Shown here: one piece after another, positions 24,451-34,946 of the stretch
How positions within the stretch are numbered: position 1 is the first letter of the stretch
Layout of the letters: every line of letters starts with the position of its first letter
Assembly (NCBI GenBank): GCA_034401135.1
Contig: JAWZSP010000006.1
Coordinates: 3,658,001 to 3,722,000 of the forward strand
Source: Volutella citrinella
Lineage: Eukaryota; Ascomycota; Sordariomycetes; Hypocreales; Nectriaceae
Direction: 5' to 3'
DNA: 64,000 bases
Made by a program: the position numbers and the translations under genes
Notes under the pieces: model-generated
The model's database searches: none
Told to the model about the DNA's origin: nothing
Seen by the model: only the letters and a program-made list of their open reading frames with translations

Positions 24451-24568
24451 AGGTACCGGTTTGACAGCCCCTGCAGGTATCCCGGTGGGTACCATGGCCT
24501 GCGGTACCCGACTCTCCACCTTCCTGCCACCCATTTATCAAGTCCCCTCCGACTGGGGTACGTACCCC
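24451..24568. promoter_or_regulatory. GGTAC palindrome cluster upstream of the Ime2-like kinase
   Basis: Contains AGGTACCGGT at 24451, GGTACC at 24488, GGTACC at about 24503 and a perfect 14-bp palindrome GGGGTACGTACCCC at 24555-24568. About 1.15 kb upstream of the kinase start. Resembles the cluster before PDK. The binding factor is unknown. Confidence 0.4.
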
Positions 24569-25710
24569 GATACCCCCGCCAGGTCCTGCCACGCTTGCTT
24601 CTGCTTCCACCAGGCCCTGGGGTCTTGGGGCCAGCCAGAGCCCACGCCAACCAACGCCAACTGAGCCTGAGCCTGACCTGGCCTGAGCCTGCCCGAGCCG
24701 TCGTAGTTGCTGTTCACGCCTAGTCTCACCCCCCGGCGCACCTCGCTTCTAGCCCTTCTCCTCCCCTTCCCTCTGGACCACTGCTCTGGTCGTGGGTTGA
24801 GCTGGTCCCTGGCTTTGCCGCTTCCGCTGCACCTCTGGCACGTCGCCCACGCCCACTCGCTCTTTCTCACCTCACTTTGGCCATTGTGTGGTGCATTTGT
24901 GGACGCGCCTATGCAGCATTACTTCCGTATTCAACTCCCGCCAGCACTCGCCCTCGCATCTTCCCTCCTTCACCACCCCATCTTCGTCCGTCTCCCCTCC
25001 GTCGCTTCAGCATCGCGCTTGCCGCCGCCTGTCCCAGTAGTCGCCCGCTGGGCAGAGTCCATGACCGCACGGATTCCCCATACAATCTACCAAATCTTAG
25101 CAGACCTGCCACGAACCGGGGCCCGTGGAAGCACACTAGTGGCCTGAGGATCCCTCTCCGATCGGCAGGTTCAAGCCACTCCCCCCTGGACCAGGACCTG
25201 GGAAGAGCTTGCCTCTCTCCTTTTCGTTAATATCGACTATCCACTCTGCAATCACGCTCACTTCAGTCACTCCTTTACCCAACTGGCCCGGCCGGCTGAA
25301 CTACTACGCACTACTATCCCTCTGGAATCCAATCTCAGCTCTTGTTCTTTCATTTTCTCAATCTTGTTCTTAATCTGCACATCCCATACATCGTCTTACC
25401 CCGTACATCCGCAGTGCTACATCACCAAACCACACCCGAACTCATCGACTGGCTTTTCGACCCGCGCACACGCTTCTCTGAACAGAATCCATATGGCTCT
25501 GAGCTTTTGATTACCCGTCGCCTCACGCTCGCTGCCTTTTCGACCTGCATGCGCCGATAAATCAGCAACAGGCTCTTTGAGAGAGCTTACTGTTCAGCCT
25601 CAACTGGTTATTTGTCCCGACAGGTCACACAGCACGGTGCGCACAACGTGCCTGCTCGCTGGCCCAGCATCACGCGTGCAAGAACCAGATATCGCATTTA
25701 AACCAACACA

Positions 25711-28120
25711 ATGACCGTCCCGCACGACCCAGCCCTCCGGGCGCTATCCGGCAACCAGCTCGCTCTCGAGGATCGTTTTGAGGTCCTGAAGGAGATTGGA
25801 GACGGAAGTTTTGGCAGTGTTGTCCTCGGTAGGGTAAGGACTGCTGGTGCGAATGTCGCCCGGCGAGGTACTGTGGTAAGTTTCCATGTGCTCCGACTCC
25901 CCCGACTCATTGTAACCGTTCCTGTAGGTTGCCATCAAGACGATGAAGAAGACCTTCGAGTCCTTCGGCCCTTGCCTTGAGCTTCGCGAAGTGGTCTTCC
26001 TTCGCACTCTGCCTCAGCACCCTCACCTGGTCCCGGCTCTCGATATCTTCCTGGATCCTTTCACCAAGAAGCTTCATATTGCCATGGAATATATGGAAGG
26101 AAATCTCTACCAGCTGATGAAGGCTCGCGATCACAAATACCTGGATAACGCCAGCGTCAAGAGCATCCTCTTCCAGATCATGCAAGGCCTGGAACACATT
26201 CACTCCCACAACTTCTTCCACCGGGACATCAAGCCCGAAAACATCCTCGTCTCCACCTCGTCCCACGGTGATTCAAGCAACTCTTTTCGAAGATACTCAG
26301 CACTCGTGACACCGCCTTCCACACCACCCACCTACACCGTCAAGATCGCCGATTTTGGTCTCGCTCGAGAGACCCACTCCAAGCTGCCCTACACCACCTA
26401 CGTCTCAACGCGATGGTACCGAGCCCCCGAAGTTCTCCTACGAGCTGGAGAGTATTCCGCCCCCGTCGACATTTGGGCTGTTGGCGCCATGGCTGTCGAA
26501 GTGGCCACTCTCAAGCCCCTTTTCCCCGGCGGAAACGAGGTTGACCAGGTCTGGAGAGTGTGCGAAATTATGGGAAGCCCTGGAAACTGGCACAGCAAGT
26601 CTGGCTCACGGGTCGGTGGAGGAGATTGGCGAGAAGGCACAAGACTCGCTGGGAAGCTTGGTTTCTCATTCCCCAAGATGGCCCCTCATGCCATGGACAC
26701 AATTCTTCAGGCTCCCCAATGGCCGCAGTCACTGAGCCATTTCGTGACTTGGTGTCTTATGTGGGACCCCAAGAACCGACCTACCTCATCGCAGGCTCTG
26801 GCTCACGAATATTTCACGGATGCGGTTGACCCGCTTCGACCCAAGTCCTCTGCCTCAAGGATTCTGGGACGTAAGCAATCTGATCTCGGCCGTAGCAACA
26901 AGGACTCGGCAGCCACAACCCCTACTTCATCGAAGCCGTCGTGGTTTAGGAAGTCGCTCATTGGACGCTCTGACTCTGCCGAAGCGGCGACAGCACAACT
27001 CCAGACCAAGGACATTTCCGCTCCCCGCCCTACTCCGGTTCATGCTGCCACCACTGCTGATGTTCCATCTGCCGTGAAGCAGCGAGCTACTGCTGGCAAG
27101 AGGACCACTTGGACAAACGGCCCTTCGAATGTTGCACCTATGCCCATTCTGCCTACCATCCGGCCGATCTCGCCGCTATCCGATGCTGTAACTGCCCGCG
27201 CCAACAATGGGTACAACGACTCGTACGCTAATGGACATGGCCAGGGCAAGACCAAGAAACTTGGCCGACAGCTGTCTGTCGCTTCGAGCACGAACAACTA
27301 TACGGAAATGCATCGCCAACAAGCCGAGCGCGCCCTAAATGGAAACACCGGACTCGCATCACCTCCTAGCGGCCAGAAAGAGAGCTTCTTCTCCCACCTT
27401 CGTAAGCGAGCTCGTCGATTTTCGGGTCGGCACCAAACCCCCGTCTCTCCAACGTACGACGACTTGGAAGCACAGGCGGGCTGTGGACCCTGGGCCAGCA
27501 ACCGATCCTCGATGATTTTGGACCAACAGCAACAACAGGCTCCCGCGGCCAAATCCGAGGTGTACGAGTCCCTCGACAAGGCACTACGCGATGTGCAAAC
27601 CAACCTGGACTCCAGACCTCCTATGCCTGTAGCACATCAAACATCATCGCCTACCAGTAATCTGAAGCGCCATCACTCCCTGCCCCATCAGCAGGCTCGG
27701 TCTGTGGACAACCTTATCGGTGCTGCTCGTGGTGGACCAATCTCCAGCCGAACTAGAAGAGCTCAGGCCACTCACGGTGTTCATCAGTATGAAGCTCCCG
27801 ACGAGGAGGACGAACTGCTCGATGAGGCTCTTTCCACCACCCATCGGGCTTTGAACCGCATGGAACGAGACGCTGCAGCTAAACCTCTCCGACAGTCCGC
27901 CAGCAACCTGGGCCTAACAAATCCTTATCCTACTCCTTCACCATCGGCTAGCGGCAACCAGGTTCTCTTCGGAGATGGCATGGAGGCTGTCACCCCAAGG
28001 CCCTTGGATCTCAGCAAGAAATCTAGCGCACAGTACAAGTGGCCAACTCCCCCTTACGAGGAGAGTGAATGGGCTGCATCCGCATCGGCAAGTATCTGGG
28101 CTGCCAGCACCCGATTCTAA
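25711..28120 (+). CDS. IME2: Ime2/MAK-type Ser/Thr protein kinase
   Basis: 785-residue kinase of the RCK/MAK/Ime2 group, which controls meiotic entry and development in fungi. Exons are 25711-25875 and 25928-28120 with one intron (GTAAGT). Kinase hallmarks: glycine loop IGDGSFGSV at about 29-37, ATP-binding lysine in VAIK (K59), catalytic HRDIKPEN (D155), DFG at 197-199 and a T-x-Y activation motif (T211-T-Y213) followed by STRWYRAPEVLL. A 25-30 residue Ser/Thr/Pro-rich insertion lies between the catalytic loop and DFG. The C-terminal 430 residues are disordered and Ser/Pro/Gln-rich, with basic patches (KRARRFSGRH), typical of Ime2 tails involved in localisation and turnover. In Neurospora and Aspergillus, Ime2-type kinases restrain light- or starvation-controlled sexual development; a role here would be by homology only. 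Confidence 0.87.
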
Positions 28121-30348
28121 GCCAGGCAACGCATACGATTACGTGGGTGGCGTGGAAAAGTGTTCTTTTGGTGTATCATCTCGCATTATCAAGGTGTTTG
28201 GTGTTGGACAGCTACGCAAGCAAAACCGTTCTTGTTGTTAACGTGGGCGGGCCGCCTGGAATTGGGCATCCCTCAGAGTGCCAACTTTACTTCACTTCGA
28301 TCTGAGAAACATTCGCCATTTCGACTTCGATTTTGTTCAAATACCCGGTCTCACTACGCCGCTTCTTGCTCAACAATACCTCGTCCACTTTCGTTTTTTT
28401 TTTTTTTTTTTTTTGATTTTCCTTGTTCTTTTCTCAAGCCTGAGTATTCAATACCCCCTATAGACCGAGACAAGCAAGATCTCAGCCACAAAACCTGCTT
28501 GAAGCAAAATATCCGCATCACCACCTCTTCCTTTCCTTTGTCATATACAGGAGAACGGCTCGGAGTCACGGGTGCTTGGCTGGATATCTTGGCCATTTTT
28601 TTCATCTCTTCCCTCTGATATCTTCTTCGTCTGAATGGGCATCCATTTATGCCTATGAGACAATTTGACAGCAAGGGGCCGATTATCCGCCCCCTGTCTT
28701 CTGAAGCTGTTTTAAAAAGCCAGCGAGCATACTACTATTATTATTTATTCTCCCATCCTTTTTTCTTCATTTTTAGCATTATGGGAGATTTTCGCTTGTC
28801 ACATGCATGGTGTTTTTACAGGCCAGGACGCCGGGCTGAACAGTTTGAAATATAACGGTCGACATTGACGTGGTATATAATATCTTGATTTGCTCGTTCA
28901 GTGGTTGGGCGGTGTTGTGGGATGGAACGAGCCAGTGCCACTCAAGTGGGACGTGCCTAATTGATTGATTGCAAACAAATAAACGAACCACCGCATCTTG
29001 ACGCAGCCTTGTGATGTACGATGAAGACCTGGGAGTTGGGGCAGTTTCAGGTGGTAGGCACACGCGCGCAATCCTTGGATGGGAGAAAGGTTGGTGGCTG
29101 AAGGCGTTAGTGGGAGCGAGACATTGGATGCCTGGAGCCAAGGACTCGACTCTCGAATCCTTGAGACGAGACTGCTTCAATTCCCAGTGGTGGCTGCCAA
29201 GCCTGCCACGGAATTGATGACGTCGACTGGCGCCTGTTCCTCAAGATGCCTTGAGATGAGAGTAGCAACAATTGCAGACCTGACTGCAGCCCGCAACAAT
29301 CCTGTAGCCTCGCCGCTGACAGCTACTCGCATCGGAGCCAGTATGGCCTGCTTTTGTGAGGAGGGGATGCTCGGTCTGGTCAGCTTGTCACGTGGTAGTG
29401 GTATGTGAGATGGGCTTTCTCGAGTCCCGACTCGTATTGCTAGTGCTTGGGCTAATAAATGCAGTGGGAGGAAGGCTGGGGCGGTGGCCGTATTCCTGCC
29501 GATGGAGTCCGGGCAGTAATCAATCCAGTAACGCTTACCGGCACGGCACCAAGTGGCAGGGAGCCGGGAAGGCACACTCCAGTATGGGCGAGGCTTAGCT
29601 CGGGCTTAGGCAGACAGCAACGCTCCCTCCCTCCCCTGTACTCTCTCTGTTGGCACAGGCGGCGAGCTGAATTCAGTCAACCAGCAACCGTCGACGACTG
29701 GGACCACCTCACGGTTATAGGGGCACCAAGGCGAGTCCGCAAGACGTGTCATCTCCATCGCCCGGCATTTTTGGACTTCGCGGCAGCCTGTTCTGTCGCC
29801 GCGTGCCTCTCGCACCCATCACCTTGAGTCCGTTCACGGGCGGCTACTACTACTAATTGATCTAGTGCTTGCCTTGCACCCCGCAGCGCTGGCACTCGAA
29901 GCAGAGCTGTTTGTTCCCACATCGGCGGCCTATATATGGGCAGGTAGCGAATCGACACATTCAAAGTCCTGGGCAGCCTCTTACCATTGCCCATCTCCCT
30001 TCGGCTTGCGACAACACGGCGAGGGTTTGTCCTGCGACACACTTCCTTCTCAGACCCAGCCGACCCTCATCGCCTTGGCGACCTGCCTTCCATCCAGCAA
30101 GCTGTGCGCGCGGGGGAGGGGTATCCAGCCCTCGCAACAAATCACCTGGTGTCGGCCAGCAGCGGATGCCCGCACCGTCATGTGTAGCGAGCGAACCACG
30201 CAGCACCACCACGGAGTGAGACGATTGACGAGAACAGCCCAGCACCGTCGCGCCACAGCAGATTGCACCTCGGAACCTGATCTGCTTGCGTGCGGATGAC
30301 AGAGATAGGAGACACCCCCAGCGTCTTGTGATTGATTGCACCGCCACA
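28121..30348. other. intergenic between Ime2-like kinase and Hsp70-like gene
   Basis: 2.2 kb. The left part is the kinase 3' flank, with a T homopolymer at 28394-28414. The right part is the promoter of the Hsp70-like gene, with TATATAT at about 29930-29937. No coding sequence supported. Confidence 0.5.
28394..28414 (+). repeat. poly(T) run of about 21
   Basis: Uninterrupted T run in the 3' flank of the kinase gene. Likely length-variable; could also reflect assembly noise. Confidence 0.85.
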
Positions 30349-32473
30349 ATGAATCTCAACCTCCCGCTCCGCAACAGCACCAGCAGCCGGCGCAACCAGG
30401 AGAGCCGGAACTACTTCACCAGTTACACCCCACCGAGCTCGACAGAGGCCATCAATGGACCTGTGAGGGAGCCGACGCGCGAGCAGCCTCCCCTGACCGA
30501 TCGGCTGATCGTGGGTGTTGATTTCGGCACCACGTTTTCTGGGTGGGCCGTGCCATGAGACCCCGTGTATCCCCGTTGCTGTATGCTGACCCTTTAAAAG
30601 TGTTGCTGCTGTGTATACGTCTACTCCCGATGATATAGAGATCATCAAGACATGGCCGGGAGGAAATGGAATCACGTCGGACAAGGTACCAACTGAGATT
30701 GCCTACGACTTTCCCGCAAATGCACCCCCAGGCAATGAGCCAACTGCGAAATGGGGATTTCAGTTCAAACCCGAGGAGTCGCGATTGCGCTGTATCAAGC
30801 TCTTTCTAGACCGCTCCCAGAAGCTCCCCTTTTACGTGAGCCCCCTGGACACTGCTGCGCAGTTGAAACGCTTCAACAAGAACGTTGTTGATGCCGTCAG
30901 CGACTACCTCACGCAGATTTACAACCACACCATGGACACGCTAACGCGCCGATATGGCGAGTCCTTCATGGCTTCTACCAAGGTTGAATTCGTTCTGACC
31001 TGTCCTGCGGTGTGGAGCGATGCCGCCAAGAACACCACTCTCCAGGCAGCGGAGAGGGCGGGGATGGGCAGTAGGTCCGAGATTCAGATGATTAGTGAAC
31101 CCGAGGCCGCGGCCGTGTACACTCTGAAAGCTATTCAGCCGAACCACTTGAATGTGGGCGACAACTTCATCGTCTGTGATGCTGGCGGTGGCACTGTTGA
31201 GTGAGTGACGGCTTCGTGAAGTTACTTGTGACAAACCATTGACGCATCACAGTCTCATAGCGTACAAAATCATATCGCTCAAGCCATTAAGGGTTGAGGA
31301 GTCCGCTGTAGGAACCGGTGGACTGTGCGGCAGTGCATTTTTAAACTATCGATTCGAGGAGCATGTCAAGAATCGCCTTGGCCAAGGTCGGTTCGATGAG
31401 ATGAAGCAGAAGAAAGGCAAAACCTGGCAGATGGGCCTACGTTATTTTGAAGAGTTTGTGAAGAGGAACTTTAACGAGGATGAGCACCAAGAAGTAAATG
31501 TTCCGTACGTGCGACCTTGGCCGAATTATTACGAGCCTTGCTGACATGTCTAGGTTCCCGGGCTTGCCTGATGACGAAGAAGCCGGCTTGGACTCGGGAT
31601 TCCTCGTTATGACGGCAGAGCAGATCAAGGACATTTTCGAACCTGTTGTTAAAGAGGTTTGCGACCTGGTGGCTGGCCAGGTCACTGGGCTCCGGTCCAA
31701 AGGCGGGATTGTTTCTGGCATTGTTCTGGTTGGAGGCTTTGGCCAGAGCGATTACCTGTACAGGCGTCTGAAGACGCACTTCACCAGTGCTGCTCCGCCT
31801 CCATACAGTGAGCGCCCAACGCATTCTGTGGTCACATCCAACATGGACACGAGCTCCATCGAGGTCATGCAGCCGGTGTATGCGTGGACGGCGGTGGTGC
31901 GAGGAGCTGTCCTCCGTGGCTTGGAGGGTAACATGGTTATCTCACGAAAGTCGCGAATGCACTATGGCACTTCGTATGCTACGGTGTATGATGAGGAGAA
32001 GCATTCCGTGAGTGAGCGATACTGGTCGCCGCTCTGGGAGCGATGGATGGTGTCGGATCGCATGCAATGGCATATTGCAAAGGTAAGATGCCTAGTCAAG
32101 GATGCAAAGCCAGGATTTCAACGCTAACTCCCGAACGCAGGGCGAGGCCTTGTCTCCCCTTTCTCCGATCGCGTTCCACTATACGCGAAACTTCAGACCA
32201 GGGCAGTCCTTGATAGTCACAGACGATCTCATCGCCTCCGACGCCGACGAGCCACCAGAGGCCTACACAAGGGATTTGATCCACGTGTGCACGCTGACTA
32301 CCGACCTCAACGCCGTCCCGAGGAGCCTATTTACGCGCCTGACCACCACCAGGGGGGTCGAATTCGACAACCTTGACTTCACGCTGGAGATGCTGGTTGA
32401 CTCGGCTGGGCTGGGGTTTGAACTCAAGGTCGATGGCGTGAGATATGGCCGCGTCGAAGCCGAATTCCACTAA
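30349..32473 (+). CDS. Hsp70-like ATPase of the HSPA12-like fungal family
   Basis: Actin/Hsp70-fold ATPase, 635 residues. Exons are 30349-30542, 30601-31200, 31253-31504, 31554-32082 and 32141-32473. Nucleotide-binding signatures are in place once introns are removed: phosphate-1 LIVGVDFGTTFSGVA near residue 53, phosphate-2 VCDAGGGTVDLIAY, and adenosine motif IVLVGGFGQSDYL. Classical Hsp70s continue into a conserved substrate domain and lid; here the C-terminal part is divergent and there is no EEVD tail. This matches the divergent HSPA12-like group that is expanded in filamentous fungi, often of unknown client. The first 50 residues are a polar, probably disordered extension. The start is the first ATG in frame before the signature; no targeting peptide is seen. 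The gene precedes NSA2 in the same direction by 576 bases. Confidence 0.88.
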
Positions 32474-33049
32474 GAGTCGCAAGAGCACTCGCGACATGAA
32501 AAGCTAGCGAGGCCTAGAGACGTAGGAGTTTGTGGTTTGAGTGAGTGTCGGGTGCTTTGGATAATCTACAGATGCAATATACAGGAATTGATGCCAAGTT
32601 ACGAGTAGTTGTACATGGGGATGCTTACATTGATGAACGGAGAATCGGGGCCGAGTCAAGTGAGGATTGCTCATTTTTCGAGATTCCAATCAATAACATG
32701 TTGAATTCGAGTTCTCGCGATTCTACCCTCTCCCTCCTCATCCTCTCCGCTCATCTGGTTGGCTTCATGAATATCGAACCGCTGGCCAATCACATGGTCG
32801 CAGCTCACATATTGGGTCCCCACCCGATTGCAGCATGACTAACCCCGATAAGCCCCACCACAGAGACGACGTTTCTAAGTGGGGACGTCCGCCGGGCTCA
32901 TTTTTTTTTATCGCCAGCCTCCGACACACCGTAGCGAGGACGAGCCGAAGCCCGACGACGCATCTCGAGCCTTTGCAACTGGCAACTACACAACCACACC
33001 TTACCGATTTTTCGCGCGTGCCTCCAAGGGCAGCACCAAAACCGACAGA
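32474..33049. other. intergenic before NSA2
   Basis: Hsp70-like 3' flank and NSA2 promoter/leader. No element recognised with confidence. Confidence 0.5.
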
Positions 33050-34101
33050 ATGCCTCAGAACGAGTATATGGAGCGATGGAGGAAGTTGCACGGACGGCGG
33101 TAGGGTCCCCTCCCTTCCCCTCCATTCTCGCCGACGGGCGCCTAATAACCTGTTTCTCCCCTCGTGCAGACTCGACACGGAAGAGCGAACCCGAAAGCGC
33201 ATCGCTCGTGAGGGCCATGAGCACTCCAAGGCTGCCCAGAACCTGCGCGGCCTCCGGGCCAAGCTGATGCAGGAGAAGCGCCGCAAGGAGAAGATCCAGA
33301 TGAAGAAGCAGATCAAGGCCATGGAGGAGCGCAACGTCAAGTCGAGCACCGAAGCCAACAACGCCGAGCCCGTGCCCCAGTACCTGTTGGACCGCAGCAA
33401 CCCCACCAGCGCAAAGGCCCTGTCGTCGGCCATCAAGCAGAAGCGAAACGAGAAGGCCGCCCGGTTCTCGGTGCCCCTGCCCAAGGTGCGAGGTATCTCC
33501 GAGGAGGAGATGTTCAAGGTCGTCAAGACGGGAAAGAAGACGCACAAGAAGGGCTGGAAGCGTGTCATTACCAAGCCTACTTTCGTTGGAGAGGGCTTCA
33601 CCAGAACCAATGTCAAGCACGAGCGCTTCATTAGGTTTGTTATGCCTCCCCGTGCCATGTTGTACCACTCGGTGTACACGATATGACACTCGTCCGTGGA
33701 CCAAAGCTAACCCGTTGATTAGGCCCATGGGTCTGCGAAAAAAGACTGCTCACATCAGCCACCCTGAGCTGGGCGTCACCATCAAGGCCCCGATCATCGG
33801 CGTCAAGAAGAACCCCCAGGATCCCATGTATACCCGACTTGGTGTCTTGACCAAGGGTACCATTATCGAGGTCAACGTCAGTGAACTGGGTATGGTCACC
33901 AGCTCCGGAAAGGTTGTGTGGGGTCGATGGGCGCAGATTACCAGTAAGTCTCTCGAGTGGCACCCCCGTTCTGGGCCATGGCTAACCTCGCATCTCAGAC
34001 AACCCGGAGAACGATGGATGTGTGAATGCGTAAGTGCTTTCTGGTTGTTCATTTTGTCTTTATATATCATGGCTAATTGTCTTAGTGTGCTCCTTGTTTA
34101 A
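33050..34101 (+). CDS. NSA2: ribosome biogenesis protein Nsa2 (60S)
   Basis: Nucleolar/nuclear factor needed for maturation of the large ribosomal subunit; it is related in fold to ribosomal protein eS8. 260 residues, matching the about 260 of yeast Nsa2. Exons are 33050-33099, 33170-33634, 33723-33943, 33999-34029 and 34086-34101. Introns begin GTAGGG, GTTTGT, GTAAGT and GTAAGT. The N-terminus [19 protein letters not shown] and the C-terminal core ([20 protein letters not shown], then [20 protein letters not shown]) are very conserved. The last exon is only 16 nt and codes for the final AVLLV plus stop, and the one before it is 31 nt. Both are easily missed by gene finders. The central region (about 20-110) is basic and helical. 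Confidence 0.96.
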
Positions 34102-34946
34102 ACACGGTATCAAACCCGCAGACTTGCACGCATTTTTCGACGCTTGAATCAGCTGGAGTATCACGCACGACTCGGTCGATTTTCGGTCATCTCGTTATTG
34201 CAAAGGAGCCTATTATTTTGCCACGAAAAGTACATCGATTACAACTGTTTTTTGCCGACGGACGGATGAGGATAAAATCAACAATGGGGGGAAGGGGTGG
34301 GCTTTTGGGTTGAGTCGCCAGCCGTGCTGGAATGAGAAAGACATGACACAGATTTTATGCACCAACCGAGAGAGTTGGGTGAAAGAGGAAAGCCGGAATC
34401 TTCTTTAATCAGGTAGACGCATCATCTAGACGAAGCTCTAGAACGGCCATTGTTTTTGCCGGCGGCGCAAATAGGAGCAACGGATACAATTGATGTATTT
34501 CCAAACATCTTTTTGCCTAGCTCTGCAGTGGGGTCGCGGCTCGGATAAGGGTCTTAGGTTCATCTCCAACGCGACGCTTCCTTATTCAGTCTCGGCAGGG
34601 TGTCTGTAAGCAAGTGGATGAGGGATGGGTCGCTGCAAACCGGCATCTGGTGTACACGAACGGTTGCATCTCCAAGAGTCGACATTCAAGGCCATTTTCG
34701 CGGCAGTTCCCAGTGAAGAATAGAACCAAATGTGACTGGATACATATTTCCAACGAGGGACTAAGAAGCAAAACAAAACACGGCTCATGACTCAAGCAAC
34801 ATACTCTTCATAACTCAATCAACAATCTTGACTCTTCAGTGATTCACGCTCCACCGCCAACGCTAGCCCCTGAGCCGTCTGCCCCTGGGCTGTCATGTTC
34901 CGAGCGCCTTTTCCATCTTTTGGCTTAGCAACTTTTCTTACCGGGC
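34102..34946. other. convergent intergenic region
   Basis: 3' flanks of NSA2 (+) and the VWA/alpha-kinase gene (-). No coding sequence or repeat recognised. Confidence 0.5.

Larger units (their letters stand above)
17510..25710. other. 8.2-kb divergent region without recognisable genes
   Basis: Lies between the Stc1-domain gene (-) and the Ime2-like kinase (+). Both strands have many ORFs up to about 220 codons, but none shows a family motif, biased third positions or plausible spliced extensions, and they overlap freely on both strands. Noted content: GGTAA repeats at 19321-19337, a GGTAC palindrome cluster at 24451-24568, a GAGCCT-type repeat at about 24664-24700, and C/T-rich sequence from about 24720 to the kinase start. 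It may hold a long promoter, long leaders or non-coding RNAs. Confidence 0.5.

Noticed and set aside
24006..24650. 214-codon minus-strand ORF upstream of the Ime2-like kinase
   Set aside because: Low-information Gly/Arg/Pro-rich translation that covers the palindrome cluster; no recognisable motif.
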